Source of the DNA: Streptomyces sp. NBRC 110611 | Lineage (GTDB): Bacteria; Actinomycetota; Actinomycetes; Streptomycetales; Streptomycetaceae | Length of the DNA stretch: 64,000 nt | Assembly: GCF_001590865.1 (NCBI RefSeq) | Contig: NZ_BBUY01000010.1 | Location: forward strand, 125,767 to 189,766 | Direction: 5' to 3' | Part shown: positions 27,232 through 34,972 of the stretch, piece by piece | How the letters are laid out: every line of letters begins with the position of its first letter | Position numbering within the stretch: position 1 is the stretch's first letter | Translations under genes and position numbers: made by a program | Notes under the pieces: model-generated | Told to the model about the DNA's origin: nothing | Database searches by the model: none | Seen by the model: the letters and a program-made list of their open reading frames with translations, nothing else

Positions 27232-27368
27232 CCACGGGAGGGGGCGCACCGCAGGACGGCAGTCCGGAGGGGCGCACCCGTGACGTACAGCCCCGCGCAG
27301 CGGCAACAGCCCGCCGCCAGGCGCACGGCGGGAAAGCCAAAAACGTGGGAGGTCAGCCAAGCCCAGCG
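27232..27368 (+). repeat. Dispersed repeat, copy 3
   Basis: It starts around CCCACGGGAGGGGG and runs to CAGCCAAGCCCAG. Positions 27261-27303 are identical to window bases 1-43. A short open frame across it is shared in spirit by copy 1 (VTYSPAQR...) but shows no domain and is probably accidental. It ends about 60 bases before the GTPase gene start. Confidence 0.82.
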
Positions 27369-27426
27369 ATTTGGCGGTACGGTCCTCGCCATACCCGCCG
27401 ACCCGCACCCTGGAGGAGACCGGCCC

Positions 27427-28041
27427 ATGAACGCCGCACAAGGGGCCCTGGAGGGCGCAGCCCCGGACCCCGACCCCGAGTTGGCCCTGAAAATCCTGGT
27501 CGCGGGCGGCTTCGGAGTGGGCAAGACAACCCTGGTGGGGGCGGTCAGCGAGATCCGTCCCCTGCGTACCGAGGAAGGGCTCACCGAGGCGGGCGAGACG
27601 GTGGACGACACCGGGGGAGTGGACCGCAAGGTCACCACCACGGTGGCCATGGACTTCGGCCGTATCACTATCAGGCAGGGGCTCTCGCTCTACCTGTTCG
27701 GCACCCCGGGGCAGGACCGCTTCTGGTTCCTGTGGGACGACCTGTCGGAGGGCGCGCTGGGTGCCGTCGTCCTCGCCGACACCCGGCGGTTGCAGGACTG
27801 CTTCCCGGCGGTCGACTACTTCGAGCGCCGTGCCATCCCCTTCCTGGTGGCGGTCAACTGCTTCGCGGAGTCACGGTCCTACGGGGCGGACGAGGTGGCC
27901 CGCGCACTGGATCTGGACCGTGGTACCCCGGTCGTGCTCTGTGATGCCAGGGACCGGGACTCGGGCAAGGAAGTGCTGGTCCGGCTCGTCGAACACGCGG
28001 GCCGCCGGCACTCCGGACGGATACCGGCCCCGGTGGGCTGA
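27427..28041 (+). CDS. cvnD: CvnD-type small GTP-binding protein (conservon)
   Basis: The 204-aa protein carries P-loop GGFGVGKTTLVGAVSE (~25-40), switch/G3-like FGTPGQDRFWFLWDDL (~98-113) and a G4-like VNCFAE in place of NKxD. That set is typical of the conservon D GTPases of Streptomyces, which work with a sensor kinase (CvnA), a roadblock protein (CvnB) and a DUF742 protein (CvnC). GGAGGAG lies eight bases before ATG. Normally CvnD is the last gene of an A-B-C-D operon. Here its upstream neighbour is the inverted repeat pair, so the operon has been broken. Confidence 0.9.
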   Translation: MNAAQGALEGAAPDPDPELALKILVAGGFGVGKTTLVGAVSEIRPLRTEEGLTEAGETVDDTGGVDRKVTTTVAMDFGRITIRQGLSLYLFGTPGQDRFWFLWDDLSEGALGAVVLADTRRLQDCFPAVDYFERRAIPFLVAVNCFAESRSYGADEVARALDLDRGTPVVLCDARDRDSGKEVLVRLVEHAGRRHSGRIPAPVG

Positions 28042-28091
28042 GCGGCCGCCGGGCAGGCGCTGACACCGGCCGCCTCGTGACCCATACGCGG

Positions 28092-28520
28092 TCAGTCCGC
28101 GAGCGCCGCCATGGCGACGACCCGGTCGATCGTGACCCGGACCACTACCTCGCCCGGAACGGCATGGCGTGCGCCGAACTCCTGCGCGCGGTCCTCGCCC
28201 TGGTAACGGGCTGCGATCCGGGTCGCCCAGTGCCGCACCTCCGCCAGATCATTGCTGATCGTCGCCGATCCCTGGACGACCACGAAGGAGAACGGCAGCC
28301 GTTCCTCGTCGGCGCAGAGCGCCACCCTGCCGTCGCGGACCAGATTGCGGCCCTTGACCGAGTCCACCCCGGTGTTGAACACGAGGTCATCGCCGTCCAT
28401 GAGGAAGCACACGGGGGCGATGTGCGGACTGCCGTCGGGCCGCACGGTCGCCAGCTTGCCGGTCCTGGTTCCCTCGGAGAGGAACCTCTGCCACTCGTCC
28501 TTGGTCATTTCGTGCGTCAT
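28092..28520 (-). CDS. PPOX-class flavin/F420-dependent oxidoreductase
   Basis: The 142-aa protein has the split-barrel pyridoxamine-phosphate-oxidase fold: GKLATVRPDGSPHIAPVCFL at ~22-41, FNTGVDSVKGRNLVRDGRVAL and a C-terminal VTIDRVVAMAAL. The sequence is of the short actinobacterial PPOX class, many of which use F420. ATG 28520 is preceded by GAGAGGA with seven bases spacing. It lies between cvnD and the roadblock gene on the opposite strand, so it interrupts what would be a conservon. Confidence 0.85.
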   Translation of the reverse strand: MTHEMTKDEWQRFLSEGTRTGKLATVRPDGSPHIAPVCFLMDGDDLVFNTGVDSVKGRNLVRDGRVALCADEERLPFSFVVVQGSATISNDLAEVRHWATRIAARYQGEDRAQEFGARHAVPGEVVVRVTIDRVVAMAALAD

Positions 28521-28688
28521 ACCGGCATCCTCTCCGCGTGCCACGGCCCGGTGCGGTGGGGCACGCCGGGCCGCGGGGCCGCTTGCCGGGACGGCGGACG
28601 TGGGACAGGCTGGCACGGCAGGCCGCGGACGGACCGCGGACTGCCGTCCGGCCCGGAGAGCGGACGGGGATGCGGGGAGGAAGCGGCA

Positions 28689-29108
28689 ATGGCATTGAGC
28701 AGCGGACTCGACTGGCTGCTGGACGATCTGACCAAACGGGTGCGGAAGGTACGGCATGCGCTGGTGCTGTCCACCGACGGGCTGGTGACCGGCGCGAGCG
28801 AGGGGATGGAGCGGGAGGACGCCGAGCATCTGGCCGCGGTCGCCTCGGGACTGCACAGCCTCGCGAAGGGATCGGCACTCCACTTCGCGGCCGGGCGAGT
28901 GCGCCAGACCATGATCGAATTCGACGACGGGATGTTGTTCGTGACCGCGGCCGGTGACGGCAGCTGTCTGTGCGTACTGGCCGGTGCCGACGCCGACATG
29001 GGGCAAATCGCCTACGAGATGACGCTGTTGGTCCATCGTGTCGGGGAACATCTGGGCGTCGCCTCCCGTCGGCCGGAGAGTTATCCACAGGCCGGAGACA
29101 AGGGTTGA
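28689..29108 (+). CDS. cvnB: Roadblock/LC7 protein (CvnB-like)
   Basis: The 139-aa protein is a single roadblock domain: LDWLLDDLTKRVRKVRHALV, LSTDGLVTGASEGM, EHLAAVASGLHSLAKGS and a final strand LCVLAGADADMGQIAYEMTL. This is the CvnB type, a GTPase-partner protein of conservons. It lies ~650 bases beyond cvnD with the oxidoreductase gene between. Neither CvnA (histidine kinase) nor CvnC (DUF742) is nearby. GAGGAAG lies about seven bases before ATG 28689. Confidence 0.9.
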   Translation: MALSSGLDWLLDDLTKRVRKVRHALVLSTDGLVTGASEGMEREDAEHLAAVASGLHSLAKGSALHFAAGRVRQTMIEFDDGMLFVTAAGDGSCLCVLAGADADMGQIAYEMTLLVHRVGEHLGVASRRPESYPQAGDKG

Positions 29109-29118
29109 CGCACCGTCG

Positions 29119-29147
29119 TTGACGGCGGCTACAGTCGTCACTATCAG
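29119..29147 (+). promoter_or_regulatory. Sigma-70-type promoter of the DUF6397-like gene
   Basis: TTGACG (29119-29124) and TATCAG (29142-29147) are separated by 17 bases, 29 bases before the ATG. A second TTGACG at 29104-29109 lies just upstream. This is among the best-formed promoters in the window. Confidence 0.6.
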
Positions 29148-29175
29148 TGATCGACAGAGTGACGGGGGAACCGAC

Positions 29176-30072
29176 ATGACGGTGATGTGCGACGGGCGGC
29201 AGACGCTCTCGGCGGGGCGAGCGGCCCGCGAACTGGAGCTGAGGAGCGGTGAGTTCGAGCTCGCCGTCCAGCTCGGAGAAGTACGAACCCTCCCGGCCGG
29301 GACCGATGGCCGGCCGGGCGGCACGGCGACGCCCGTCCGACGCCGGGTCCCGGCGGAGGAGATCGCCCGGCTGCAGGCCGAGCCGGGCTTCCCGGAGGCG
29401 CTACGTGAGCGCATCCGCACGGTCGGCACGAACGAAGCCGCCGCACTGATGGGCATCGGACCCGGCAGGGCCCTCCGCCTGACCCGGGCCGGCTGCTTCG
29501 GTCCCGTCCGGTTCTATGTGAACCGCTACGGCGCGGTGGTCTGGCTCTACCTCGCCTCCGAGGTCGCCGAATTCGCCGACCGTGAACCCGGCTTGCTGCG
29601 GGGTGCCGTCCCCACCGCGATGAGGGTGATGCTCGAAGAGGGACAGGACTGGCGCGCCCGGCAGTGGCGCAGCCGAAGGGTCGCCCAGCTCATGGGGCAG
29701 ACCGAGGACCCGTGGGAATCGGCAGCGGCGATCGCGGCCGTACTCCCCCCGGAAGAGCTGGCCTCGGTGGCCGACAACCCTCTCGAGCGGACCCTGCTCC
29801 GCCGGCTCAGGCCCACCCTCGCGACGGTGCTCACCGCCACTCCCGCAGCGCGTGAGACCGTCGAACGGGTCCTGGCGGCGGACGAGTTCGACGAAGTCCT
29901 CTGGTATCGCGTCAATCTCGCCCGAGCCCTCGAAGAGGCCCGCAGCGAAGAGCCCGCGCGGCTCCGGGCACCGGCCGCCGCGGCGACGGCCGCCCACCCG
30001 GCTCAGCCGTCCAGTTTCCTGAACAGCCCTTCCTGGACGACGGAGACCAGCAGTCTGCCCTCCCGGTCGTAG
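29176..30072 (+). CDS. Streptomyces-type hypothetical protein (DUF6397-like)
   Basis: The 298-aa protein begins MTVMCDGRQTLSAGRAARELELRSG-type sequence (SAGRAARELEL, FELAVQLGEVRTLP) that looks like a helix-turn-helix or DNA-recognition segment. A second similar unit follows (EAAALMGIGPGRALRLTRAG). The middle and C-terminal parts are helical with Arg/Glu-rich stretches, ending in an Ala/Pro tail. I recall this pattern from a Streptomyces-only family labelled DUF6397, but the assignment is from memory. It has its own promoter. Its last 70 bases overlap the 3' end of the convergent thioesterase gene. Confidence 0.65.
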   Translation: MTVMCDGRQTLSAGRAARELELRSGEFELAVQLGEVRTLPAGTDGRPGGTATPVRRRVPAEEIARLQAEPGFPEALRERIRTVGTNEAAALMGIGPGRALRLTRAGCFGPVRFYVNRYGAVVWLYLASEVAEFADREPGLLRGAVPTAMRVMLEEGQDWRARQWRSRRVAQLMGQTEDPWESAAAIAAVLPPEELASVADNPLERTLLRRLRPTLATVLTATPAARETVERVLAADEFDEVLWYRVNLARALEEARSEEPARLRAPAAAATAAHPAQPSSFLNSPSWTTETSSLPSRS

Positions 30073-30872
30073 ATCCGGCCGCGGGCCAGGCCCCGGCCGC
30101 CGGTGGCGATCGGCGACTCCTGGTCGTAGAGGAACCACTCGTCCGCGCGGAACGGCCGGTGGAACCACATCGCGTGGTCGAGCGAGGCCATGTCGAAACC
30201 ACGCCGCCCCCAGAGCGGCTCGATCGGGATGCGGACGGCGTCCAGCAGCGTCATATCGCTGGCATAGGTCAGCGCGCAGGTGTGCACCAGCGGATCCTCG
30301 CCCAGTGGCCCGACCGCGCGCATCCATACCGCGCTGCGCGGCTCCGCATCGCCGATCTCCTCCGGCGTCCAGCGCAGCCGGTCGACATAGCGGATGTCGA
30401 AGGGCTGCCGGCGCGCCATCCGCTCCAGAGCCTCGGGCAGACCACCGAGGTGTGCACGGACCTCCTCGGCGACCGTCGGGAGATCCTCCGGGCCGGGCAC
30501 TGCCCGGCGCATCGGCAACTGATGTTCGAAGCCGGGTTCCGGCTTATGGAAGGAGGCGGTCAGATTGAAGATCGTGCGTCCCTCTTGGACCGCGACGACC
30601 CGGCGGGTGGTGAAAGACCTCCCGTCACGGACCCGTTCGACCTGGTACACGATCGGCACACCCGGCCGGCCCGGCCGCAGGAAGTACGCGTGGAGCGAGT
30701 GGACCGGGCGGTCGCCCTCCGTGGTCCGGCCGGCGGCCACCAACGCCTGCCCCGCGACCTGGCCGCCGAAGACCCGTTGCAGCGATTCCTGGGGACTGCG
30801 TCCCCGGAAGATGTTCACCTCGATCTGCTCGAGATCGAGCAGATCGACCAGCCTCTCCGCGGGATTGGTCAT
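30003..30872 (-). CDS. tesB: Acyl-CoA thioesterase II (TesB family)
   Basis: The 289-aa protein has a double hot-dog fold: FGGQVAGQALVAAGRT and VHSLHAYFLRPGRP in the first half, and SLDHAMWFHRPFRADEWFLY with RGRIYDREGRLLVSVVQEGL in the second. The catalytic Asp lies in the LDHAMWFH region, with Thr/Gln partners following, as in the family. It hydrolyses medium- to long-chain acyl-CoA. ATG 30872 follows GGAGGG with nine bases spacing. It lies 52 bases downstream of the DUF3516 helicase gene on the same strand. Confidence 0.93.
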   Translation of the reverse strand: MTNPAERLVDLLDLEQIEVNIFRGRSPQESLQRVFGGQVAGQALVAAGRTTEGDRPVHSLHAYFLRPGRPGVPIVYQVERVRDGRSFTTRRVVAVQEGRTIFNLTASFHKPEPGFEHQLPMRRAVPGPEDLPTVAEEVRAHLGGLPEALERMARRQPFDIRYVDRLRWTPEEIGDAEPRSAVWMRAVGPLGEDPLVHTCALTYASDMTLLDAVRIPIEPLWGRRGFDMASLDHAMWFHRPFRADEWFLYDQESPIATGGRGLARGRIYDREGRLLVSVVQEGLFRKLDG

Positions 30873-30924
30873 GACCAGTGGCCCTCCGTCCGCTTCCTCG
30901 GCGGCCTCGGGCGAAGCCGCCGGC

Positions 30925-33438
30925 TCACAGCTGACCCACATCCGTGACCCGCACGACCGCGCGCCCCTCCTCGTCGGAGGCGGCGAGGTCCACCTCCGCG
31001 GAGATGCCCCAGTCGTGATCGCCGTTCGGGTCGGCGAAGGTCTGCCGCACCTTCCAGAGGCCGTGCTCGGCGTCCTCCTCGATCTGCAGCAGCTTCGGAC
31101 CGCGCGCATCCGGACCGGTTCCCAGCTCGTCGTACTCCTCCCAGTAGGCGTCCAGGGCCTCGCCCCAGGCCTCGGCGTCCCAGCCGGACTCGGCATCCAT
31201 CTCCCCGAGTTCCTCGGCCTTGTCCAGCGCCGCCAGTTCCACCCGCCGGAACATCGCATTGCGCACCAGCACCCGGAACGCCCGGGCGTTGGCCGTGACC
31301 GGCCGCACCTGGTCGGCCCGCTCCTGCGCCTGGTCCGCCGTCTCCTCCTCGGGGTTGGCGAGCTGCTCCCACTCGTCCAGCAGACTGGAGTCGACCTGCC
31401 GCACCATCTCGCCCAGCCAGGCGATGATGTCCTCGAAGTCCTCGGACTTGAGATCGTCCGGCACGGTGTGGTCCAGGGCCTTGTACGCACTCGCCAGGTA
31501 GCGCAGCACGATGCCTTCGGTACGCGCCAGCTCGTAGAAGGACGTGAACTCGGTGAAGGTCATGGCGCGTTCGTACATATCGCGGATGACCGACTTCGGC
31601 GACAGCGGATGGTCGCCGACCCACGGGTGGCTCTTGCGGTACAGCCCGTAGGCGTGGAAGAGCAGCTCTTCGAGCGGCTTGGGGTACTCGACGTCCAGGA
31701 GCCGTTCCATGCGCTCTTCGTACTCGACGCCGTCGGCCTTCATCTGGGCCACGGCCTCACCCCGCGCCTTGTTCTGCTGCGCGGCCAGGATCTGCCGGGG
31801 ATCGTCCAGGGTGGACTCCACCACCGAGACCATGTCCAGCGCGTACGACGGGGACTCGGGGTCCAGCAGGTCGAAAGCCGCCAGCGCGAAGGTGGACAGC
31901 GGCTGGTTCAGCGCGAAGTCCTGCTGGAGGTCCACGGTCAGCCGGGCGATCCGGCCCTCCGCGTCCGGCTCCGCCAGTCGCTCCACGATCCCGCCGTCCA
32001 CCAGCGACCGGTAGATCGCGATGGCCCGCCGGATGTGCCGGAGCTGATTCTTCCGCGGCTCGTGGTTGTCCTCCAGGAGCGTGCGCATCGCCTCGAAGGC
32101 ATTGCCCGGCCGGGCGATCACCGACAGCAGCATCGCGTGCGTCACCCGGAACCGCGAGGTCAGCGGCTCCGGATCGGAAGCGATCAGCTTCTGGAAGGTG
32201 TTCTCGCCCCAGTTGACGAATCCCTCCGGCGCCTTCTTCCGCACCACCTTCCGCCGCTTCTTCGGGTCGTCGCCCGCCTTCGCCAGCGCCTTCTCGTTCT
32301 CCACGACATGCTCGGGCGCCTGCGCGACCACAAAACCCGCGGTGTCGAAGCCGGCCCGCCCCGCCCGGCCCGCGATCTGGTGGAACTCCCGCGCCCGCAG
32401 GGTCCGCACCCGCGAACCGTCGTACTTGGTCAGGGCGGTGAACAGCACCGTACGAATAGGGACATTGACCCCGACGCCCAGTGTGTCCGTACCGCAGATG
32501 ACCTTCAGCAGGCCGGCCTGCGCCAGCTTCTCCACCAGCCTGCGGTACTTCGGCAGCATCCCCGCGTGGTGCACGCCGATGCCATGGCGGACGTACCGCG
32601 AGAGATTGCGCCCGAACTTGGTGGTGAACCGGAAGTTCCCGATCAGCTGGGCGATCTGGTCCTTCTCGGCCCGCGTACACATGTTGATGCTCATCAGGGC
32701 CTGCGCCCGCTCCACGGCGGCGGCCTGGGTGAAGTGCACGATGTAGACGGGGGACTGCCGGGTCTCCAGCAGCTCGGTGAGCGTCTCGGTCAGCGCCGTG
32801 GTCCGGTACTCGTACGACAACGGAACCGGCCGCGTCGCCGAGCGGACCACCGACGTCGGCCGCCCCGTGCGCCGCGTCAGATCCTCCTCGAAGCGCGACA
32901 TGTCGCCGAGCGTCGCCGACATCAGGATGAACTGCGCCTGCGGCAGCTCCAGCAGCGGAATCTGCCAGGCCCAGCCGCGGTCCGGCTCGGCGTAGAAATG
33001 GAACTCGTCCATCACGACCTGGCCGATGTCGGCGTCCTTGCCGTCCCGCAGCGCTATCGAGGCGAGTACCTCGGCCGTGCAGCAGATCACCGGAGCGTCG
33101 GCGTTGACCGATGCGTCACCGGTGAGCATGCCGACGTTCTCGGTACCGAACAGCTTGCACAGATCGAAGAACTTCTCCGACACCAGGGCCTTGATGGGCG
33201 CGGTGTAGAAGGTGACCTGGTCATGGGCGAGCGCGGTGAAGTGCGCACCGGCCGCCACCATGCTCTTGCCCGAGCCGGTGGGGGTGGACAGGATGACGTT
33301 CGCCCCCGAGACCACCTCGATCAGCGCCTCTTCCTGGGCGGGGTAGAGCGAGAACCCCTGCTGCTCGGCCCAGCCCGAAAAGGCTTCGAAGAGGGCATCG
33401 GGGTCGGCGTCGTTCGGCAGATGATCGATGAGGGTCAC
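30925..33438 (-). CDS. DEAD/DEAH-box helicase with DUF3516 C-terminus
   Basis: The protein is about 837 aa from GTG 33438. It has Walker A TPTGSGKSMVAAGAH (~53-67), DExH motif VVMDEFHFYAEPDRGW, motif III LMSATLGDM and motif VI QIAGRAGRAGFD, placing it with Ski2-like superfamily 2 RNA/DNA helicases. The last ~350 residues are the acidic actinobacterial DUF3516 region (SFYELARTEGIVLRYLASAY; EEYDELGTGPDARG). It probably unwinds RNA in turnover or ribosome-related work. The upstream in-frame extension to 33651 is low-complexity and rejected. No strong ribosome site precedes the GTG. Confidence 0.92.
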   Translation of the reverse strand: MTLIDHLPNDADPDALFEAFSGWAEQQGFSLYPAQEEALIEVVSGANVILSTPTGSGKSMVAAGAHFTALAHDQVTFYTAPIKALVSEKFFDLCKLFGTENVGMLTGDASVNADAPVICCTAEVLASIALRDGKDADIGQVVMDEFHFYAEPDRGWAWQIPLLELPQAQFILMSATLGDMSRFEEDLTRRTGRPTSVVRSATRPVPLSYEYRTTALTETLTELLETRQSPVYIVHFTQAAAVERAQALMSINMCTRAEKDQIAQLIGNFRFTTKFGRNLSRYVRHGIGVHHAGMLPKYRRLVEKLAQAGLLKVICGTDTLGVGVNVPIRTVLFTALTKYDGSRVRTLRAREFHQIAGRAGRAGFDTAGFVVAQAPEHVVENEKALAKAGDDPKKRRKVVRKKAPEGFVNWGENTFQKLIASDPEPLTSRFRVTHAMLLSVIARPGNAFEAMRTLLEDNHEPRKNQLRHIRRAIAIYRSLVDGGIVERLAEPDAEGRIARLTVDLQQDFALNQPLSTFALAAFDLLDPESPSYALDMVSVVESTLDDPRQILAAQQNKARGEAVAQMKADGVEYEERMERLLDVEYPKPLEELLFHAYGLYRKSHPWVGDHPLSPKSVIRDMYERAMTFTEFTSFYELARTEGIVLRYLASAYKALDHTVPDDLKSEDFEDIIAWLGEMVRQVDSSLLDEWEQLANPEEETADQAQERADQVRPVTANARAFRVLVRNAMFRRVELAALDKAEELGEMDAESGWDAEAWGEALDAYWEEYDELGTGPDARGPKLLQIEEDAEHGLWKVRQTFADPNGDHDWGISAEVDLAASDEEGRAVVRVTDVGQL

Positions 33439-34005
33439 GCCCCCATACTGCCTGGCTTCCCCCCGGATCACGGAACCGGCGGCTCGCAACCCCACTCCAC
33501 GCGGCTCAGCACCCCCTCGTCCCGCCCGCCCCACACCCTCGCCCGCTCCGCAAGACCACCCGCGGCAGCCTCCTGCCCTGCCGCCATACCTAGGATGACC
33601 TGCGGAAACGAGGGCCTCCAGGCGTGCCGCCGGCCGGCCGTCCCTCGGCAACCCACCGGCCTGAACGGCTGCACGCCCCCGACGCGCAGGGAGTCAGCCG
33701 CGTCCCCACAGCCCCCTCATCGGCCGAAGCCCCGTGTGCACCCGACGGCTTCCATGCAATCTCTTCACATTCCGTGCACGGTCGCCGACTCACTGTCGCT
33801 CGTGGTGCCGGTGAGTGCGGCCGGCGCGGCGGCGACGTGGCGGAGATCACCGTCGGGAGGGCGGGGCCGGGCGGCACCCGATCCCGGCGGGGAGATCATC
33901 TGGCGTTACGCTGAGTTGCCGATCGGCCGTCAGACACGTGACCCACGAGTGCGCGAAGCAGGAACAACGGCCACGCAAGTAAGAGAACAAGGGGTGGGAA
34001 CGACC
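33439..34005. other. 567-base divergent intergenic region, no confident gene
   Basis: The region separates the helicase (minus) and the DUF457 gene (plus). A TAGGAT (about 33590) resembles an actinomycete -10. A GTG at 33624 opens a 96-codon plus-strand frame with Arg/Ala/Gly-rich content and one TTA codon near its end. It has no recognisable domain and I do not call it. The last 60 bases before the DUF457 gene are A-rich and probably form its leader. Confidence 0.4.
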
Positions 34006-34797
34006 ATGATGGGACCGGCGCACTCGCTGTCCGGGGCCGCGGCCTGGCTGGGTTTGGGCGCGGTGACCGCCGCCGCGGGACAGCCCATGCCCTGGCCGGT
34101 GGTCGTCTGCGGCGCTCTGATCTGTGCCGGAGCGGCGCTCGCTCCGGATCTCGACCACAAGTCGGCCACCATCTCGCGGGCCTTCGGGCCGCTCTCGCGG
34201 ATGGTGTGCGAAGTGGTCGACAACCTCTCGCACGCGGTCTACAAGGCGACCAAGATGCGCGGCGACTCGAACCGTTCCGGTGGTCACCGTACGCTCACTC
34301 ACACCTGGGTGTGGGCCGTGCTGGTCGGTGGCGGGATGTCGTTGCTGGCGATGCAGGGCGGCCGGTGGGCGGTGCTCGGCATCCTCTTCGTGCACATGGT
34401 GCTCGCCATCGAGGGGCTGTTGTGGCGGGCGGCGCGGGTCTCCAGCGATGTGCTGGTGTGGCTGCTGGGGGCGGCCTCGGCCTGGATCCTGGCGGGCGTT
34501 CTCGACCAGCCGGGCAACGGGGCGGGCTGGCTGTTCGACGGGCCCGGGCAGCAGTACCTCTGGCTGGGGCTGCCGATCGTGCTCGGTGCGCTGGTCCATG
34601 ACATCGGCGATGCGCTGACGGTCTCCGGCTGCCCCATCCTGTGGCCCATCCCGATAGGCCGTAAGCGCTGGTACCCGGTCGGGCCGCCGAAGGCCATGCG
34701 GTTCAAGGCCGGCAGCTGGGTGGAGCTGAAGGTGCTGATGCCGGCGTTCATGCTGGTCGGCGGCCTCAGCGGGCTGGGCGCGCTCGACTACCTCTGA
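34006..34797 (+). CDS. DUF457/YdjM-family membrane metal-dependent hydrolase-like protein
   Basis: The 263-aa integral membrane protein begins MGPAHSLSGAAAWLGLG, with the conserved early His. It has APDLDHKSATISR (Asp/His pair), RGDSNRSGGHRTLTHTWVW (the GHRTLTHT metal-binding core) and LVHDIGDALTVSGCPILWP. These His/Asp clusters are the signature of the YdjM/DUF457 group. About six to seven hydrophobic segments are present. The biochemical role is unknown despite the hydrolase label. ATGs at 34006 and 34009 are equivalent. It is monocistronic, ending before a perfect stem-loop. Confidence 0.9.
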   Translation: MMGPAHSLSGAAAWLGLGAVTAAAGQPMPWPVVVCGALICAGAALAPDLDHKSATISRAFGPLSRMVCEVVDNLSHAVYKATKMRGDSNRSGGHRTLTHTWVWAVLVGGGMSLLAMQGGRWAVLGILFVHMVLAIEGLLWRAARVSSDVLVWLLGAASAWILAGVLDQPGNGAGWLFDGPGQQYLWLGLPIVLGALVHDIGDALTVSGCPILWPIPIGRKRWYPVGPPKAMRFKAGSWVELKVLMPAFMLVGGLSGLGALDYL

Positions 34798-34809
34798 GGC
34801 GGATTCGTC

Positions 34810-34860
34810 GGAGGCCGGCGGCGGGTGGTGCCTGCTGCCCGGCCCCTGCCGCCGGCCTCC
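34810..34860. terminator. 13-bp stem-loop between convergent genes
   Basis: GGAGGCCGGCGGC (34810-34822) pairs perfectly with GCCGCCGGCCTCC (34848-34860). The loop is 25 bases. It lies between the DUF457 gene and the ABC exporter gene and can serve both strands. Confidence 0.65.
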
Positions 34861-34972
34861 GCCCACGCCCGGCCTCGTCCACGACGTGCGTGCGCCGGAA
34901 CCTGCCCCGGGAACATACGGCGTCGACGGCGTGCCCCGCCGGTGACGCGTTCCACCCCTTCACCCTCGCCCT

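Noticed and set aside
30565..33500. Plus-strand frame running through helicase and thioesterase genes into the DUF457 gene
   Set aside because: Only the last 263 codons (from 34006) show a real protein; the rest is antisense to well-supported genes.
33624..33914. 96-codon plus-strand frame in the intergenic gap
   Set aside because: No domain, Arg/Ala/Gly-rich and weak start context; left as possible but not called.
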